Source: Aerococcus sp. Group 1 (GTDB taxonomy: Bacteria; Bacillota; Bacilli; Lactobacillales; Aerococcaceae). Taken from it: a DNA stretch of 64,000 bases. How positions within the stretch are numbered: position 1 is the stretch's first letter; each line of letters starts with the position of its first letter. Positions 35,729 through 44,511 of this stretch are shown here, in pieces. Where the stretch lies: positions 62,001 to 126,000 of the forward strand of contig NC_015278.1 of assembly GCF_000193205.1 (NCBI RefSeq), in the 5' to 3' direction. The notes below the pieces were generated by a model. The model did no database searches, was not told the origin of the DNA, and saw only the letters and a program-made list of their open reading frames with translations. Made by a program: the position numbers and the translations under genes.

Positions 35729-35772
35729 AACAGCTCTCTCAAGCTTAATGGCTGAAAGAGCTGTTTTTTAGT
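35729..35772 (+). terminator. Terminator after serS
   Basis: AACAGCTCTCTC and GAAAGAGCTGTT pair, followed by TTTTAG. Repeat E2 separates it from the serS stop, so E2 is probably transcribed as part of the serS 3' UTR. Confidence 0.85.
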
Positions 35773-35873
35773 CAAGTCAGGCGTCCTGCCAAGCAAAAGT
35801 CTTGTTTTTGCCTGGGCCAGTCTTTACAATGAATCATAATCGAAAGACTACCGTATAGAAAGAAGGATTAAGG

Positions 35874-36398
35874 ATGAGTCAAGCATTAGCAACTTTTGCC
35901 GGGGGCTGTTTTTGGTGTATGGTGCAACCCTTTGAGACCATGCCCGGGATTTTAAAGGTCGTGTCCGGATACACAGGTGGGTACACCGAAAACCCCACTT
36001 ATCGCGAAGTTTGCCTGGGGGGAACGGGCCACACGGAAGCGGTGCAAATCACCTATAATCCCGAATTAATTTCCTACCAAGACTTAGTGGAAATCTATTG
36101 GCAACAAACCGACCCGACTGACGCTATGGGCCAATTTGCGGACCGGGGGGGCTCTTACCGGCCCGTGATTTTCTACCATAATGACCAACAAAAAGCCATC
36201 GCCGAAAAATCCAAGCGCGACTTGGAAGCCAGCAGTCGTTTTGACAAACCCATCGTGACCCAAATTGAACCGGCCCAAAGCTTCTACCCTGCCGAAGAAT
36301 ACCACCAAGACTTTCATGCCAAGAACCCTGACCACTACCAGGCCTACCGCCAAGGCTCAGGTCGGCAAGCCTTCATTGATAAATATTGGCAAAATTAG
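35874..36398 (+). CDS. msrA: Peptide methionine-S-sulfoxide reductase MsrA
   Basis: 174 residues, normal MsrA length. The active-site motif GGCFWCM is at residues 10-16, with the conserved [31 protein letters not shown] and PAEEYHQDF blocks. It reduces methionine-S-sulfoxide in proteins, using thioredoxin; trxB and a thioredoxin-like gene are present 20 kb away. RBS GAAGGA precedes the ATG. It is followed within 5 nt of the stop by a solo copy of the short AGAGTGCGAC hairpin motif. Confidence 0.97.
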   Translation: MSQALATFAGGCFWCMVQPFETMPGILKVVSGYTGGYTENPTYREVCLGGTGHTEAVQITYNPELISYQDLVEIYWQQTDPTDAMGQFADRGGSYRPVIFYHNDQQKAIAEKSKRDLEASSRFDKPIVTQIEPAQSFYPAEEYHQDFHAKNPDHYQAYRQGSGRQAFIDKYWQN

Positions 36399-36402
36399 GT
36401 GG

Positions 36403-36418
36403 AGAGTGCGACAAACGC
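36403..36418. repeat. Solo short hairpin motif after msrA
   Basis: AGAGTGCGACAAACGC, 5 nt after the msrA stop; GCG/CGC pairs around ACAAA. Same motif that borders repeats A-C. A weaker copy (AGAGTGCAACAGTCAC) follows ilvE at 37846-37861. Confidence 0.7.
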
Positions 36419-36490
36419 CTCAAAAGGCAAGACCTTAACTTCTTTTTTGAAGGAATTCGGCTTACTCATGGATGACAAGTAAATATTGAA

Positions 36491-36524
36491 AAGTAAGCTG
36501 GGCTTAAGTCCCGGCTTATTTTTA
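36491..36524 (+). terminator. Terminator downstream of msrA
   Basis: AAGTAAGCTGGG pairs with CCCGGCTTATTTTT around CTTAAGT, with G-T wobble. Confidence 0.8.
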
Positions 36525-36529
36525 TGGCT

Positions 36530-36814
36530 TCTTTATTAAGTGAACTTCAAAGTGGAAAGCATGTGCCTGACTTCCTTTGTCAAAATATTTTATAGGTTAA
36601 ATTTTTCCTTGCCTAGCTACGGAAAAGATCTTAAAATATGCTAAATAAAAATTGTCTTTTATTTAAATTGTCGAGCAATTCAAACAAATTATCCCTAAAG
36701 TATTTACAAATGTTTTCGAAAAAGGTATTATAAGTCTACTTAACTAATGGGCGCCGCTCTTAGAACACAGTTCGGGCGAGTGCCTAAAATTGTAATTTTG
36801 AAAGGGGAATGACA
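36530..36814 (+). promoter_or_regulatory. ilvE upstream region: promoter, possible CodY-like site, leader hairpin
   Basis: Strong promoter TTTACA (36703-36708), 17 nt, TATTAT (36726-36731). Just upstream AATTGTCGAGCAATT (36665-36679) is palindromic and partly resembles the CodY box (about 10 of 15 positions), plausible for a branched-chain amino acid gene but weak. A leader stem GGCGCCGCTC/GCGAGTGCC lies between promoter and start. No T-box motif is seen. Confidence 0.5.
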
Positions 36815-37843
36815 ATGTCTGTAAATATCGATTGGAATAATTTAGGTTTTGCTTATATGGACCTTCCTTATCGTTGGCGTGCTTATTGGAAAGATGGCGA
36901 ATGGTATAAAGAAGGCTTAGAAGAGGGAAAGACTTTTCCAATTGCTGAAGGTGCTCCAGCCTTACACTATGGCCAAGAAGCATTTGAAGGCTTAAAAGCT
37001 TACCGTCGTAAAGATGGTCAGATCCAACTCTTCCGTCCAGACCAAAACGCTAAACGGATGGCTAACTCCGCCGAACGAATGTTGATGCCAGCTTATCCTG
37101 AAGAAAAATTTGTTGAAGCGGTTGTCAAAACAGTTCAAGCGAACGCTGACTACGTCCCACCTTATGGGTCAGGCGCTTCCATGTATATCCGTCCATTATT
37201 AATTGGGGTAGGCGACAACATTGGTGTTTCCCCTGCTAAGGAATATATCTTTACTATCTTCACCATGCCAGTAGGACCTTACTACCGTGATGGTTTAGCA
37301 CCAATGCCATTTGTCACCAGCAAGTACGACCGTGCCGCTCCTTACGGGACTGGTGCTTCTAAAGTTGGTGGGAACTACGGTGGTTCGCTCTTACCAGGTG
37401 AAAAAGCGAAGAAAGCCGGCTATGGTGACGTGGTTTACCTAGACCCAGCTACCCACACCAAGATTGAAGAAGTTGGTTCCGCAAACTTCTACGGGATCGA
37501 AAAAGATACCAACAAATTTGTGACACCAAAATCACCTTCAATCCTCCCATCCATCACCAAATACTCGATCATTCACTTAGCTAAAGAACGTTTAGGCTTA
37601 GAGGTTGAAGAAGGCGACGTTTACGTGGATGAATTAGACCGCTTCGCTGAAGCAGGTGCTATGGGTACCGCTGCCGTTATTTCTCCAGTTTCACGGATTG
37701 ACCACGGCGACCGTTCCTTCAAATTCTACTCCGACACAGAAGTTGGGCCAATCACCCAAAAACTTTATGACGAGTTAGTGGGTATCCAATACGGAGACAT
37801 TGAAGCACCAGAAGGCTGGATCGTCGAAGTCCCTGAAAAATAA
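36815..37843 (+). CDS. ilvE: Branched-chain amino acid aminotransferase
   Basis: 342 residues, type II BCAT, a fold-type IV PLP enzyme. It transfers the amino group between Leu/Ile/Val and 2-oxoglutarate. Visible are LHYGQEAFEGLKAYR, RPLLIGVGDNIGVSPAKEY, the PLP-Lys region ASKVGGNYGGSLLPGEKAKKAGYGDVVYLD and EAGAMGTAAVISPVSRI. ATG 36809 is too close to AGGGG; ATG 36815, 7 nt away, is taken. Codon use is strongly biased (highly expressed type). No biosynthetic ilv genes are adjacent, so it may serve catabolism or transamination of imported amino acids. Confidence 0.96.
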   Translation: MSVNIDWNNLGFAYMDLPYRWRAYWKDGEWYKEGLEEGKTFPIAEGAPALHYGQEAFEGLKAYRRKDGQIQLFRPDQNAKRMANSAERMLMPAYPEEKFVEAVVKTVQANADYVPPYGSGASMYIRPLLIGVGDNIGVSPAKEYIFTIFTMPVGPYYRDGLAPMPFVTSKYDRAAPYGTGASKVGGNYGGSLLPGEKAKKAGYGDVVYLDPATHTKIEEVGSANFYGIEKDTNKFVTPKSPSILPSITKYSIIHLAKERLGLEVEEGDVYVDELDRFAEAGAMGTAAVISPVSRIDHGDRSFKFYSDTEVGPITQKLYDELVGIQYGDIEAPEGWIVEVPEK

Positions 37844-37963
37844 CAGAGTGCAACAGTCACAAAAAACTTTTGATTTCTTATAGAAAAACTAAGTCCATTT
37901 TTTCAAATCATCCTTTTAAAACCTGTCAATCAATTGTCACCCAATAAACAATTGATGATAATA

Positions 37964-37999
37964 AAAAGAACCGTCTACTGAAAAAGTAGACGGTTTTTT
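37964..37999 (+). terminator. Terminator after ilvE
   Basis: AACCGTCTACT (37969-37979) and AGTAGACGGTT pair over 5 nt, followed by TTTT. A separate hairpin ATCAATTGT/ACAATTGAT lies at 37929-37955. Confidence 0.88.
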
Positions 38000-38024
38000 G
38001 TCGTCTGCTTTCAAGAAGAAAGAC

Positions 38025-38079
38025 TTGCAATTTTAAGCAGGGGCTTTTATACTAGCAATGTAAGTTGATTACAAATGTA
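38025..38079 (+). promoter_or_regulatory. copB promoter with cop box (CopY operator)
   Basis: TTGCAA (38025-38030), 17 nt, TATACT (38048-38053). TACAAATGTA (38070-38079) matches the CopY operator core TACANNTGTA exactly and lies over the likely start of transcription. No copY gene is in the window, so the repressor would act from elsewhere. Confidence 0.85.
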
Positions 38080-38139
38080 GTCAGATAATTAATTAAGTAT
38101 AAAATGATTGAATCAACCAATAAAGAAAGGATGAATGAA

Positions 38140-40302
38140 ATGGCAACAGCTTGTTTAAATGCTTGTCCGCATGCTTGCCGGCAAGGGGGCGCTTGCACCT
38201 GTCAACAAGCCTCCTGTGGTAGCCATGAAAAAGTAGCGGCTAGTCAAAGTCAAGAGGTTGGCTGCCATAGTCAAAGGGCTGATCATGAAAGCCATGAGAC
38301 TAGTCACGCAGACCACCACGACCATAGTGACCACGCAGGCCATGGCGGCCACCACATGGGCATGATGGACGATATGAAGCAACGGTTCTGGGTGGTCCTG
38401 GTACTCACTATCCCCATTGCGGTCTTATCGCCTATGTTGATGATGATCTTTAACTATTCCATTACTTTTCCCGGCCAAGGCTGGATTGAATTTATCTTAG
38501 GGACCATCGTCTTCTTCTATGGGGGGAAACCTTTCCTAGAGCACGGCTGGATGGAAATCCAAAATAGACAGCCGGGCATGATGCTCTTAATTACCTTAGG
38601 GATTGTGTCTTCCTATTTATACAGTGTGATGACCACCTTTTTCCTTGATGCCAGCATGAATTATTACTTTGAACTGGCGACCCTGATTCTCATCATGCTC
38701 TTAGGCCATGTGATTGAAATGAAGTCACAAATGCGGGCCAATGATGACTTGGAATCCCTAGCCAACCTCCTCCCTAATGAAGCCAGTCGGATTACGGCGG
38801 ATGGGGACATTGAAGTGGTTCCAATCGACCAATTACAAGTCGATGACTTAGTCCTAGTCCGTCCGGGAGAAAAGGTTGCCGTTGATGGGATCATTACAAG
38901 TGGTCGGTCTAGTTTAGATGAAGCGGTCATTACCGGGGAATCCGTTCCCGTAGCTAAGTCAGATGGGGATGAAGTGATTGCCGGAACCATTAATGGCGAT
39001 GGGGCTCTTCAAGTCCGGGTAGCAAAAGCCGGTGAGAATTCCTATGTCCAACAAGTCCTTGACCTGGTTAAAGGGGCCCAAGCCCAAAAATCCAAGGCCC
39101 AAAGCTTGGCCGACCGGGTAGCGGCCTGGCTCTTCTACATTGCCTTTGGGGTCGGGATCTTAGCCTTAATCATTTGGTGGAATATCACCACGGCAGCAAC
39201 CGCTATTCAATTTATGGTTTCCACCTTCGTGATTGCCTGTCCCCATGCCCTGGGACTAGCTATTCCCTTGGTGAATGCCAAGTCCACCTCCCTAGCTGCT
39301 CGTTCAGGCCTCCTGGTCCAAAATCGGATTCCCTTTGAACAGGCCTACCAAGTGGATACGGTGGTTTTCGATAAGACCGGGACCTTGACCAAGGGGGAAT
39401 TTGCTGTCGACGGGGTTTACCCAATCGCCGATGCTAGTGAAGACCAAATCCTCGCCCTGGCGGCTAGTCTGGAACAACAATCTGAACACCCCATTGCCAA
39501 GGGAATTGTCAAAGCCGCCCAAGAAAAATCACTAGCCCTAGAAGAAGTGACCGACTACCAAAACCACAGTGGCGCCGGTCTAGAAGGTAAAATTGACGGT
39601 AACTTAGTTCAAATCTTAAGTCCTAAAGCCACCCGTGAAGCGGGTTATGACTATGACCAAAGTCAATTGGAAACCATTACCAGTCAAGCCAAGACGGTGG
39701 TCTTTGTCATCCAGACTGACCAAGTCATTGGTGCCATCGCTGTCTCTGACCAAGTTCGTCCGGAAGCCAAGCAAGTGATCCAAGTCCTCCATGACCAAGG
39801 CATTGAAGCCGTGATGTTGACCGGGGACAACGACCAAGTGGCCCAAGCGGTAGCTAAGGAAATCGGCTTAGACCAAGTCTTTAGCCAAGTCCTCCCCGAT
39901 CAAAAATCAGCCGCTATCCAAAGCCTGCAAAATCAAGGCAAAGCGGTCATGATGGTAGGAGACGGGGTCAATGATGCCCCTGCCTTAGCCCAAGCCCAAG
40001 TCGGCGTTGCTATCGGTGCCGGAACCGATGTGGCCATGGACTCGGCTGATATTATCCTGGTGGAAAGTCAGTTGAAGGATGTCTTGAACAGTTTAAGTCT
40101 GTCTCAAGCTACCAATTCTAAGATCAAGCAAAACCTGGCCTGGGGAGCGGGTTACAATATCTTCGCTATCCCCCTAGCTGCTGGGTTACTGGCACCAATT
40201 GGTATTACCTTAGGGCCTGCCCTATCAGGAATCCTCATGTCACTTTCGACAGTGATCTGTGCCGTCAACGCCCAAAGCTTGAACTTTGAAAAATACGAAT
40301 AA
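38140..40302 (+). CDS. copB: Copper-exporting P1B-type ATPase, CopB subtype
   Basis: 720 residues. The N-terminus is Cys-rich (ACLNACPHACRQGGACTCQQ) then His-rich (HADHHDHSDHAGHGGHH) in place of CxxC heavy-metal domains. The membrane ion motif is CPH (IACPHALGLAIPL), the CopB hallmark rather than the CPC of CopA. P-type landmarks: TGES, phosphorylated Asp in VFDKTGTLTKGE, HP motif QSEHPIAKG, and MVGDGVNDAPALAQA. It expels Cu(I)/Ag(I). ATG 38104 and 38131 are also in frame; AAGGA 8 nt before ATG 38140 decides the start. The cop box upstream indicates copper induction. Confidence 0.94.
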   Translation: MATACLNACPHACRQGGACTCQQASCGSHEKVAASQSQEVGCHSQRADHESHETSHADHHDHSDHAGHGGHHMGMMDDMKQRFWVVLVLTIPIAVLSPMLMMIFNYSITFPGQGWIEFILGTIVFFYGGKPFLEHGWMEIQNRQPGMMLLITLGIVSSYLYSVMTTFFLDASMNYYFELATLILIMLLGHVIEMKSQMRANDDLESLANLLPNEASRITADGDIEVVPIDQLQVDDLVLVRPGEKVAVDGIITSGRSSLDEAVITGESVPVAKSDGDEVIAGTINGDGALQVRVAKAGENSYVQQVLDLVKGAQAQKSKAQSLADRVAAWLFYIAFGVGILALIIWWNITTAATAIQFMVSTFVIACPHALGLAIPLVNAKSTSLAARSGLLVQNRIPFEQAYQVDTVVFDKTGTLTKGEFAVDGVYPIADASEDQILALAASLEQQSEHPIAKGIVKAAQEKSLALEEVTDYQNHSGAGLEGKIDGNLVQILSPKATREAGYDYDQSQLETITSQAKTVVFVIQTDQVIGAIAVSDQVRPEAKQVIQVLHDQGIEAVMLTGDNDQVAQAVAKEIGLDQVFSQVLPDQKSAAIQSLQNQGKAVMMVGDGVNDAPALAQAQVGVAIGAGTDVAMDSADIILVESQLKDVLNSLSLSQATNSKIKQNLAWGAGYNIFAIPLAAGLLAPIGITLGPALSGILMSLSTVICAVNAQSLNFEKYE

Positions 40303-40309
40303 GTTAGCC

Positions 40310-40347
40310 AAGCCAGGTGTCTCTTCTTAGAGAGCTTGGCTTTTTTC
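40310..40347 (+). terminator. Terminator after copB
   Basis: AAGCCAGGTGTCTCT and AGAGAGCTTGGCTT pair with small mismatches, followed by TTTT. Confidence 0.8.
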
Positions 40348-40421
40348 TTAGTCTTATAATTAAGAAAAAGGGGGTTAGTTTATGGATAGGCTGGTAAAGG
40401 AAACTAAAACTTTTGAAGGGT

Positions 40422-40559
40422 GTGCCGATAAGGAGAGAGGCTTTTCGAAACGACTTGTGGGCTGAAATTAGTCAGAGCTTTGCTGATTTAGACAGCGGAC
40501 GGACCTATAGTATGAGTGCAGTAAAAAATTATTTCCTTTCTCACAGTAATTGGCTATAA
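40422..40559 (+). other. Possible small ORF or gene remnant (45 codons)
   Basis: GTG at 40422 opens a frame reading PIRREAFRNDLWAEISQSFA and on to SAVKNYFLSHSNWL, with protein-like composition. The Shine-Dalgarno is poor (GAAGGG nearly abuts the start). It could be the tail of a decayed gene or chance. No family recognised. This occupies the 290-nt gap between copB and the next gene. Confidence 0.25.
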
Positions 40560-40594
40560 TGGCTTATCTAAATAATTGACGAGTAGGTGATGAG

Positions 40595-40864
40595 ATGTTT
40601 AAGCAGTTACTTGATAAGGGTCATAAGTATTGTTTTTGGTTGGGCATTATCGTTTTGGGACTTTCTATCTTACTGCCCGACTTATTCGGACCCACTATGC
40701 GCCCCTTGGCCTATGCCACCATTTTTGTCTGCCCCGCCCTGGGCCTAGTTGGCGGCCTCCTTGCCCTCTACCGTAAACGCTTTTGGTACTTTCTCGGCAA
40801 TCTTAGCCTAATCTTTTCCTTTCCCATTATCTGGTTTGTTGGGGCTTTGATTTTTGGCCCTTAG
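40595..40864 (+). CDS. Small hydrophobic membrane protein, unknown
   Basis: 89 residues with three hydrophobic helices (YCFWLGIIVLGLSILLP; LAYATIFVCPALGLVGGLLALY; FLGNLSLIFSFPIIWFVGALIF) separated by short basic loops (RKR). RBS AGGTGATGAG before the ATG. Monocistronic between terminators. No family recognised beyond generic small multi-helix proteins of Firmicutes. Confidence 0.7.
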   Translation: MFKQLLDKGHKYCFWLGIIVLGLSILLPDLFGPTMRPLAYATIFVCPALGLVGGLLALYRKRFWYFLGNLSLIFSFPIIWFVGALIFGP

Positions 40865-40886
40865 ACAATCATCATCAGCTAAGACA

Positions 40887-40921
40887 AAAGGCTTCCACGT
40901 TTTTATAGTGGAAGCTTTTTT
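40887..40921 (+). terminator. Terminator after the small membrane protein gene
   Basis: GCTTCCAC (40891-40898) and GTGGAAGC (40908-40915) with T-run. Confidence 0.88.
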
Positions 40922-41119
40922 GGAAGAAGATTGATGAGGACTAAATTTCAAAAGTAGAAGGAATGGTCATCATGTTGATTGATAAAATATTCCCATCAGT
41001 TATCGCTTTTAGGGATAGCTGGTGATCTGCTTTTGGTATAGGGGGCGAGGGGTCTCGGGACAGTTAAGGCGCGAATCTATGCTACACTTATAGAAAAGAC
41101 TGGGAAAGGGAGGAATTTG

Positions 41120-42316
41120 ATGAATAAAGCAGATTTAATTGTAGATAGAAGAGGGACTCAAACCACCAAGTGGGGTCAGTTAGAGAACGCCTTTGGAGAT
41201 AGCGACCTGATTCCTTTGTGGATTGCCGACATGGACTTTGCGACCGCACCAGAAATTAAGCAAGTCCTCCACGACTATGTCGAACAAAACCAATACGGCT
41301 ATGCCCCTGTGCGGCCGGAATACTACCAAGCCATTATTGACTGGACTAAGAAGCACTTCGACTATGACACCGAAAAAGACTGGTATTTCTATACTCCTGG
41401 GGTCTGTACCGGGATTGCCTATGTCTTAGTGGCCCTCTTAGATGAAGGCGACAAGGTCCTAATTCAAAATCCGGTCTATAATCCCTTCCGTACCGTGGTT
41501 GAAGAAGCCAACCGCAAACTGGTCATGCAAGACCTCCTCGGTGACGACGACAGTGGCTATCGGATTGATTTTGAAGCCCTGGAAAAAGCCTTCAAGGAAG
41601 ACGATATCAAGGCCCTACTCTTCTGTTCCCCGCAAAATCCAACTGGCCGGGTCTGGACGGAGGAAGAACTCAAGCAAGTGGTCGCCCTCTGTAAGCAATA
41701 TGATGTCTTATTGATTTCTGATGAAATCCACCGCGACTTTGTCTGGCAAGGTCACCATCACATCGCCATTGATAAATTAGCCCAAGACCAAGACTTTGAC
41801 CGAGTGATTACCTTGACGGCGGGTTCTAAGACCTTTAACTTGGCTCAATTCAGCCATTCCTTAATGATTGTCCGGGACCCTGACTTACGGGCACAAATCC
41901 AAGCCTTCTACGATAAGTTACACTTAAACAATCCAGGGTCACCTGCCGGCTATCTGGCACTAGAAGCAGCCTACCGTCACGGAGAAGACTGGCTTAAAGC
42001 CATCAAGGAGATCATTTACCAAAACTACCAAAACCTGCGTAACACCCTGACTGAGGCCCTGCCTGAGATCAAGGTGGCAGACTTAGAAGCCACTTACCTG
42101 ATGTGGATTGACCTGGGGGCCTATGTGCCAAGTCAAGACTTACACCATGTGGTTCAAGATAAGGCCAAACTAGCAGTTAACTATGGGCAAACTTATTGGC
42201 CCACCAAAGCTGATGATACTCACATCCGGATTAATCTGGGGACCGATCCGGCCCTCATTGAAGCAGCTGGCAAGAACTTAGTTCAAGCCATTAAAGACTA
42301 TCAAAAGGAAAATTAA
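41120..42316 (+). CDS. MalY/PatB-type cystathionine beta-lyase (C-S lyase), PLP-dependent
   Basis: 398 residues of aminotransferase fold type I, MalY/PatB branch. Landmarks: LIPLWIADMDFATAPEI, the GVCTGIAYVLVALLDEGDKVLIQNPVYNPF cofactor region, LLFCSPQNPTGRVWTEEEL, ISDEIHRDFVW and the PLP-lysine in TLTAGSKTFNLAQFSHSLMI. It cleaves C-S bonds in cystathionine or cysteine conjugates, releasing thiols and H2S. TTG 41117 precedes ATG 41120; GGGAGGAA suits the ATG. It stands alone, with a terminator downstream next to the glnR promoter. Confidence 0.92.
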   Translation: MNKADLIVDRRGTQTTKWGQLENAFGDSDLIPLWIADMDFATAPEIKQVLHDYVEQNQYGYAPVRPEYYQAIIDWTKKHFDYDTEKDWYFYTPGVCTGIAYVLVALLDEGDKVLIQNPVYNPFRTVVEEANRKLVMQDLLGDDDSGYRIDFEALEKAFKEDDIKALLFCSPQNPTGRVWTEEELKQVVALCKQYDVLLISDEIHRDFVWQGHHHIAIDKLAQDQDFDRVITLTAGSKTFNLAQFSHSLMIVRDPDLRAQIQAFYDKLHLNNPGSPAGYLALEAAYRHGEDWLKAIKEIIYQNYQNLRNTLTEALPEIKVADLEATYLMWIDLGAYVPSQDLHHVVQDKAKLAVNYGQTYWPTKADDTHIRINLGTDPALIEAAGKNLVQAIKDYQKEN

Positions 42317-42349
42317 GCAGCAGCTTGATGAACAAGTGAATCAAAGATA

Positions 42350-42373
42350 AAAGGGCAAGGCACTTGCCTTTTT
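42350..42373 (+). terminator. Terminator after the C-S lyase gene
   Basis: GGGCAAG / CTTGCC stem with a 3-nt loop followed by TTTTT. Confidence 0.8.
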
Positions 42374-42374
42374 A

Positions 42375-42391
42375 TGTGAGATAAAGTAACA
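42375..42391. promoter_or_regulatory. GlnR/TnrA operator
   Basis: TGTGA-gataaag-TAACA fits the GlnR consensus TGTNA-N7-TNACA exactly. It lies 52 nt before the glnR start, so the gene is probably autoregulated. Confidence 0.8.
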
Positions 42392-42443
42392 TATTCATGA
42401 CAGAAACTACTAAGAGGTAAAAAAAGAAAGTGGGGTTTTAGAC

Positions 42444-42806
42444 ATGGCAGAGAAACAATTACGGCGGTCACGGGCGGTCTTTCCGATCGGGACAGTGATG
42501 AAGTTAACCGATCTCACCGCGCGTCAAATTCGTTATTATGAGGAGCAAAAATTAATTGCCCCCCACCGCACCGACACCAATCGGCGGATGTATTCCTTGA
42601 ATGATGTGGACCGTTTACTGGATATTAAGGATTATCTCGATGATGGTTATAGTATCCAGATGATTTATAAAATTTATAATGAACCTAAGGACGTGACCCA
42701 TGAAAGTAAGCAATTAACTGAGGACGATGTCCGTCGTATTCTTTATAATGAGTTTCTCGCCGCCGGGGGCTTTGATAACGCCCCAGGAGAGAAACCCCGT
42801 TTTTAA
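42444..42806 (+). CDS. glnR: MerR-family nitrogen regulator GlnR
   Basis: 120 residues. Winged-helix MerR domain (about 14-82: FPIGTVMKLTDLTARQIRYYEEQKLIAPHRTDTNRRMYSLNDVDRLLDIKDYLD) and a short C-terminal tail as in GlnR, which senses feedback-inhibited glutamine synthetase. The RQIRYYE helix and the 120-residue length separate GlnR from drug-sensing MerR proteins. RBS-like AAGAAAGTGGGG is upstream. glnA, normally the next gene, is missing here: the following gene is a flavoprotein behind its own terminator. Confidence 0.92.
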   Translation: MAEKQLRRSRAVFPIGTVMKLTDLTARQIRYYEEQKLIAPHRTDTNRRMYSLNDVDRLLDIKDYLDDGYSIQMIYKIYNEPKDVTHESKQLTEDDVRRILYNEFLAAGGFDNAPGEKPRF

Positions 42807-42828
42807 GAGGAAGTTAAGGGAGGAGAGC

Positions 42829-42860
42829 AGCCTGTCCATTTGGGCGGGTTGTTTTTTGTT
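42829..42860 (+). terminator. Terminator after glnR
   Basis: CAGCCTGTCC-attt-GGGCGGGTTG stem with wobble pairs, followed by TTTTTT. Confidence 0.8.
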
Positions 42861-42916
42861 TTTGGAAATTAAGAGATCCTAAGCCAGCTTTACCAACAGA
42901 TGAAAGGACAAGACGA

Positions 42917-44266
42917 ATGGTAGATATAAAAGATGCATACGATGTGATTATTATCGGTTCCGGGGGCGCAGGGATGACCGCTGCTATTACCGCCCATGAC
43001 CTGGGACTAGAGACCGTCATTTTTGAAAAAACGGAAAAAATTGGTGGTAATACCAACAAGGCCTCCAGTGGCATGAATGCTAGTGAAAGCAGTTATCAGG
43101 AGGAGGCTGGTATTGAAGATAAGCGGGAAGATTTCTTTGAGGAAACCCTTAAAGGGGGACACGGGACCAATCAGCAAGACCTGCTTCATTATTTTGTCGA
43201 TCATTCGGCCCAAGCCATTGATTGGTTGGCTGATTTAGGGATTGTGTTGGATAATTTAACCATTACTGGCGGCATGTCCAAGCCTCGGACCCACCGCCCC
43301 CACGATGGGTCGGCTGTGGGTGGCTACCTGGTTAAAGGTTTGAAAGCCAATGTGGACAAGCGGCAAATTCCTGTCATTACCCAGGCTGACGTCCAAGAGA
43401 TTTTAGTCGATCAAGGCCAAGTGAAAGGGGTTAAGGTTGAAATCGACGATCAAGTCCGTGAGATCAAGAGTCAGGCGGTCATTATTGCTTCCGGCGGTTT
43501 TGGCGCTAATGCCAAATTAGTGGAGGAGGCCCGTCCGGAACTCGCCGGTTATGTGACCACTTCTGGACCAGGAATTACGGGCGACGGTATTCTGATGGCC
43601 CAAGCTGCTGGTGCGGGGACCGTCGACATGGACCAAATCCAAGTCCACCCTACTGTCCACCAAGATCAAGGGATTCTGATCGGAGAAGCGGTCCGCGGCG
43701 AAGGGGCCATTCTGGTTGACAGTCAAGGTCAACGTTTTACCAATGAATTGGGGACTCGAGATGTGGTTTCCCAGGCTATTACCGATCTCCCTGACCACAA
43801 GGCCCGCTTGATCTTTGACCAAGGGGTGCGTGACCGGGCCAAGGCCATTGAATTCTACGCTGCCAAGGGTTATGTAACTGATGGAGACGGTTTAACTGAA
43901 TTAGCTGAAAAGATCGGCTTGCCAGCAGACAAACTCGTTCAAACTGTGGCAGACTATAACCAAGGTATCGCTGAAGAAAAAGACGAGTTCGGACGCACAA
44001 CCGGTTTACATGCCCTTGACCAAGCCCCTTACTACGCCATTGAAATTGCCCCTGGCGTTCACTATACCATGGGTGGTTTAAGCATTGACCAAGAGGGCCA
44101 CGTTCTCAAAGCAGATGGCAGTGGGTCGATTCCTGGGCTCTATGCCTGCGGTGAAGTCGTGGGTGGCTTGCACGGTTCTAACCGGATCGGCGGTAACTCT
44201 ATCGGTGAAATTATTGTCTTTGGTCGCTTAGCTGGACAGAAGGCGGCTGAAGCGGTTAAAAATTAA
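42917..44266 (+). CDS. FAD-dependent fumarate reductase-like flavoprotein
   Basis: 449 residues of the FrdA/flavocytochrome c flavin family. FAD-binding start DVIIIGSGGAGMTAAITAHDLG, KIGGNTNKASSGMNA, substrate region RTHRPHDGSAVGGYLV, the QVHPTVH and EAVRGEGAILVDSQGQRFTNE blocks, and the C-terminal ALDQAPYYAIEIAPGVHYTMGGLSID..PGLYACGEVVGGLHGSNRIGGNSI. It could reduce fumarate as an electron sink in this fermentative organism. There is no haem or FMN-binding extension domain and no signal peptide, so it looks cytoplasmic; the electron donor is not identified. Confidence 0.88.
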   Translation: MVDIKDAYDVIIIGSGGAGMTAAITAHDLGLETVIFEKTEKIGGNTNKASSGMNASESSYQEEAGIEDKREDFFEETLKGGHGTNQQDLLHYFVDHSAQAIDWLADLGIVLDNLTITGGMSKPRTHRPHDGSAVGGYLVKGLKANVDKRQIPVITQADVQEILVDQGQVKGVKVEIDDQVREIKSQAVIIASGGFGANAKLVEEARPELAGYVTTSGPGITGDGILMAQAAGAGTVDMDQIQVHPTVHQDQGILIGEAVRGEGAILVDSQGQRFTNELGTRDVVSQAITDLPDHKARLIFDQGVRDRAKAIEFYAAKGYVTDGDGLTELAEKIGLPADKLVQTVADYNQGIAEEKDEFGRTTGLHALDQAPYYAIEIAPGVHYTMGGLSIDQEGHVLKADGSGSIPGLYACGEVVGGLHGSNRIGGNSIGEIIVFGRLAGQKAAEAVKN

Positions 44267-44273
44267 TTATTTT

Positions 44274-44316
44274 TGAAAGCAAGCGCCTGGTAATCAGCCT
44301 AGGAGCTTGCTTTTCT
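44274..44316 (+). terminator. Terminator after the flavoprotein gene
   Basis: AAGCAAGCGCCT and TAGGAGCTTGCTT pair, followed by TTCTT. Confidence 0.8.
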
Positions 44317-44430
44317 TATTGAAAACCAATGAAAACGCTACATTAAAGGATTTCATCTGGTACTTTATCGACTTTATGTTAAAATCGTTTTTAGGAAGAA
44401 AACAAGCTAAGATGGAGTGGTGGGAGCAAG

Positions 44431-44458
44431 GAGTCGCCCGAGAGGCGGCTTTTCTTTT
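44431..44458 (+). terminator. Attenuator-like hairpin ahead of the HAD gene
   Basis: AGTCGCC-cgaga-GGCGGCT followed by TTTCTTTT, about 55 nt before ATG 44512. No known riboswitch motif was recognised upstream of it. Confidence 0.5.
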
Positions 44459-44511
44459 GAAGATTAACGGGATCTCCATTCCGCTTCACTTGCTAACTAT
44501 AAAAGGGAAGG

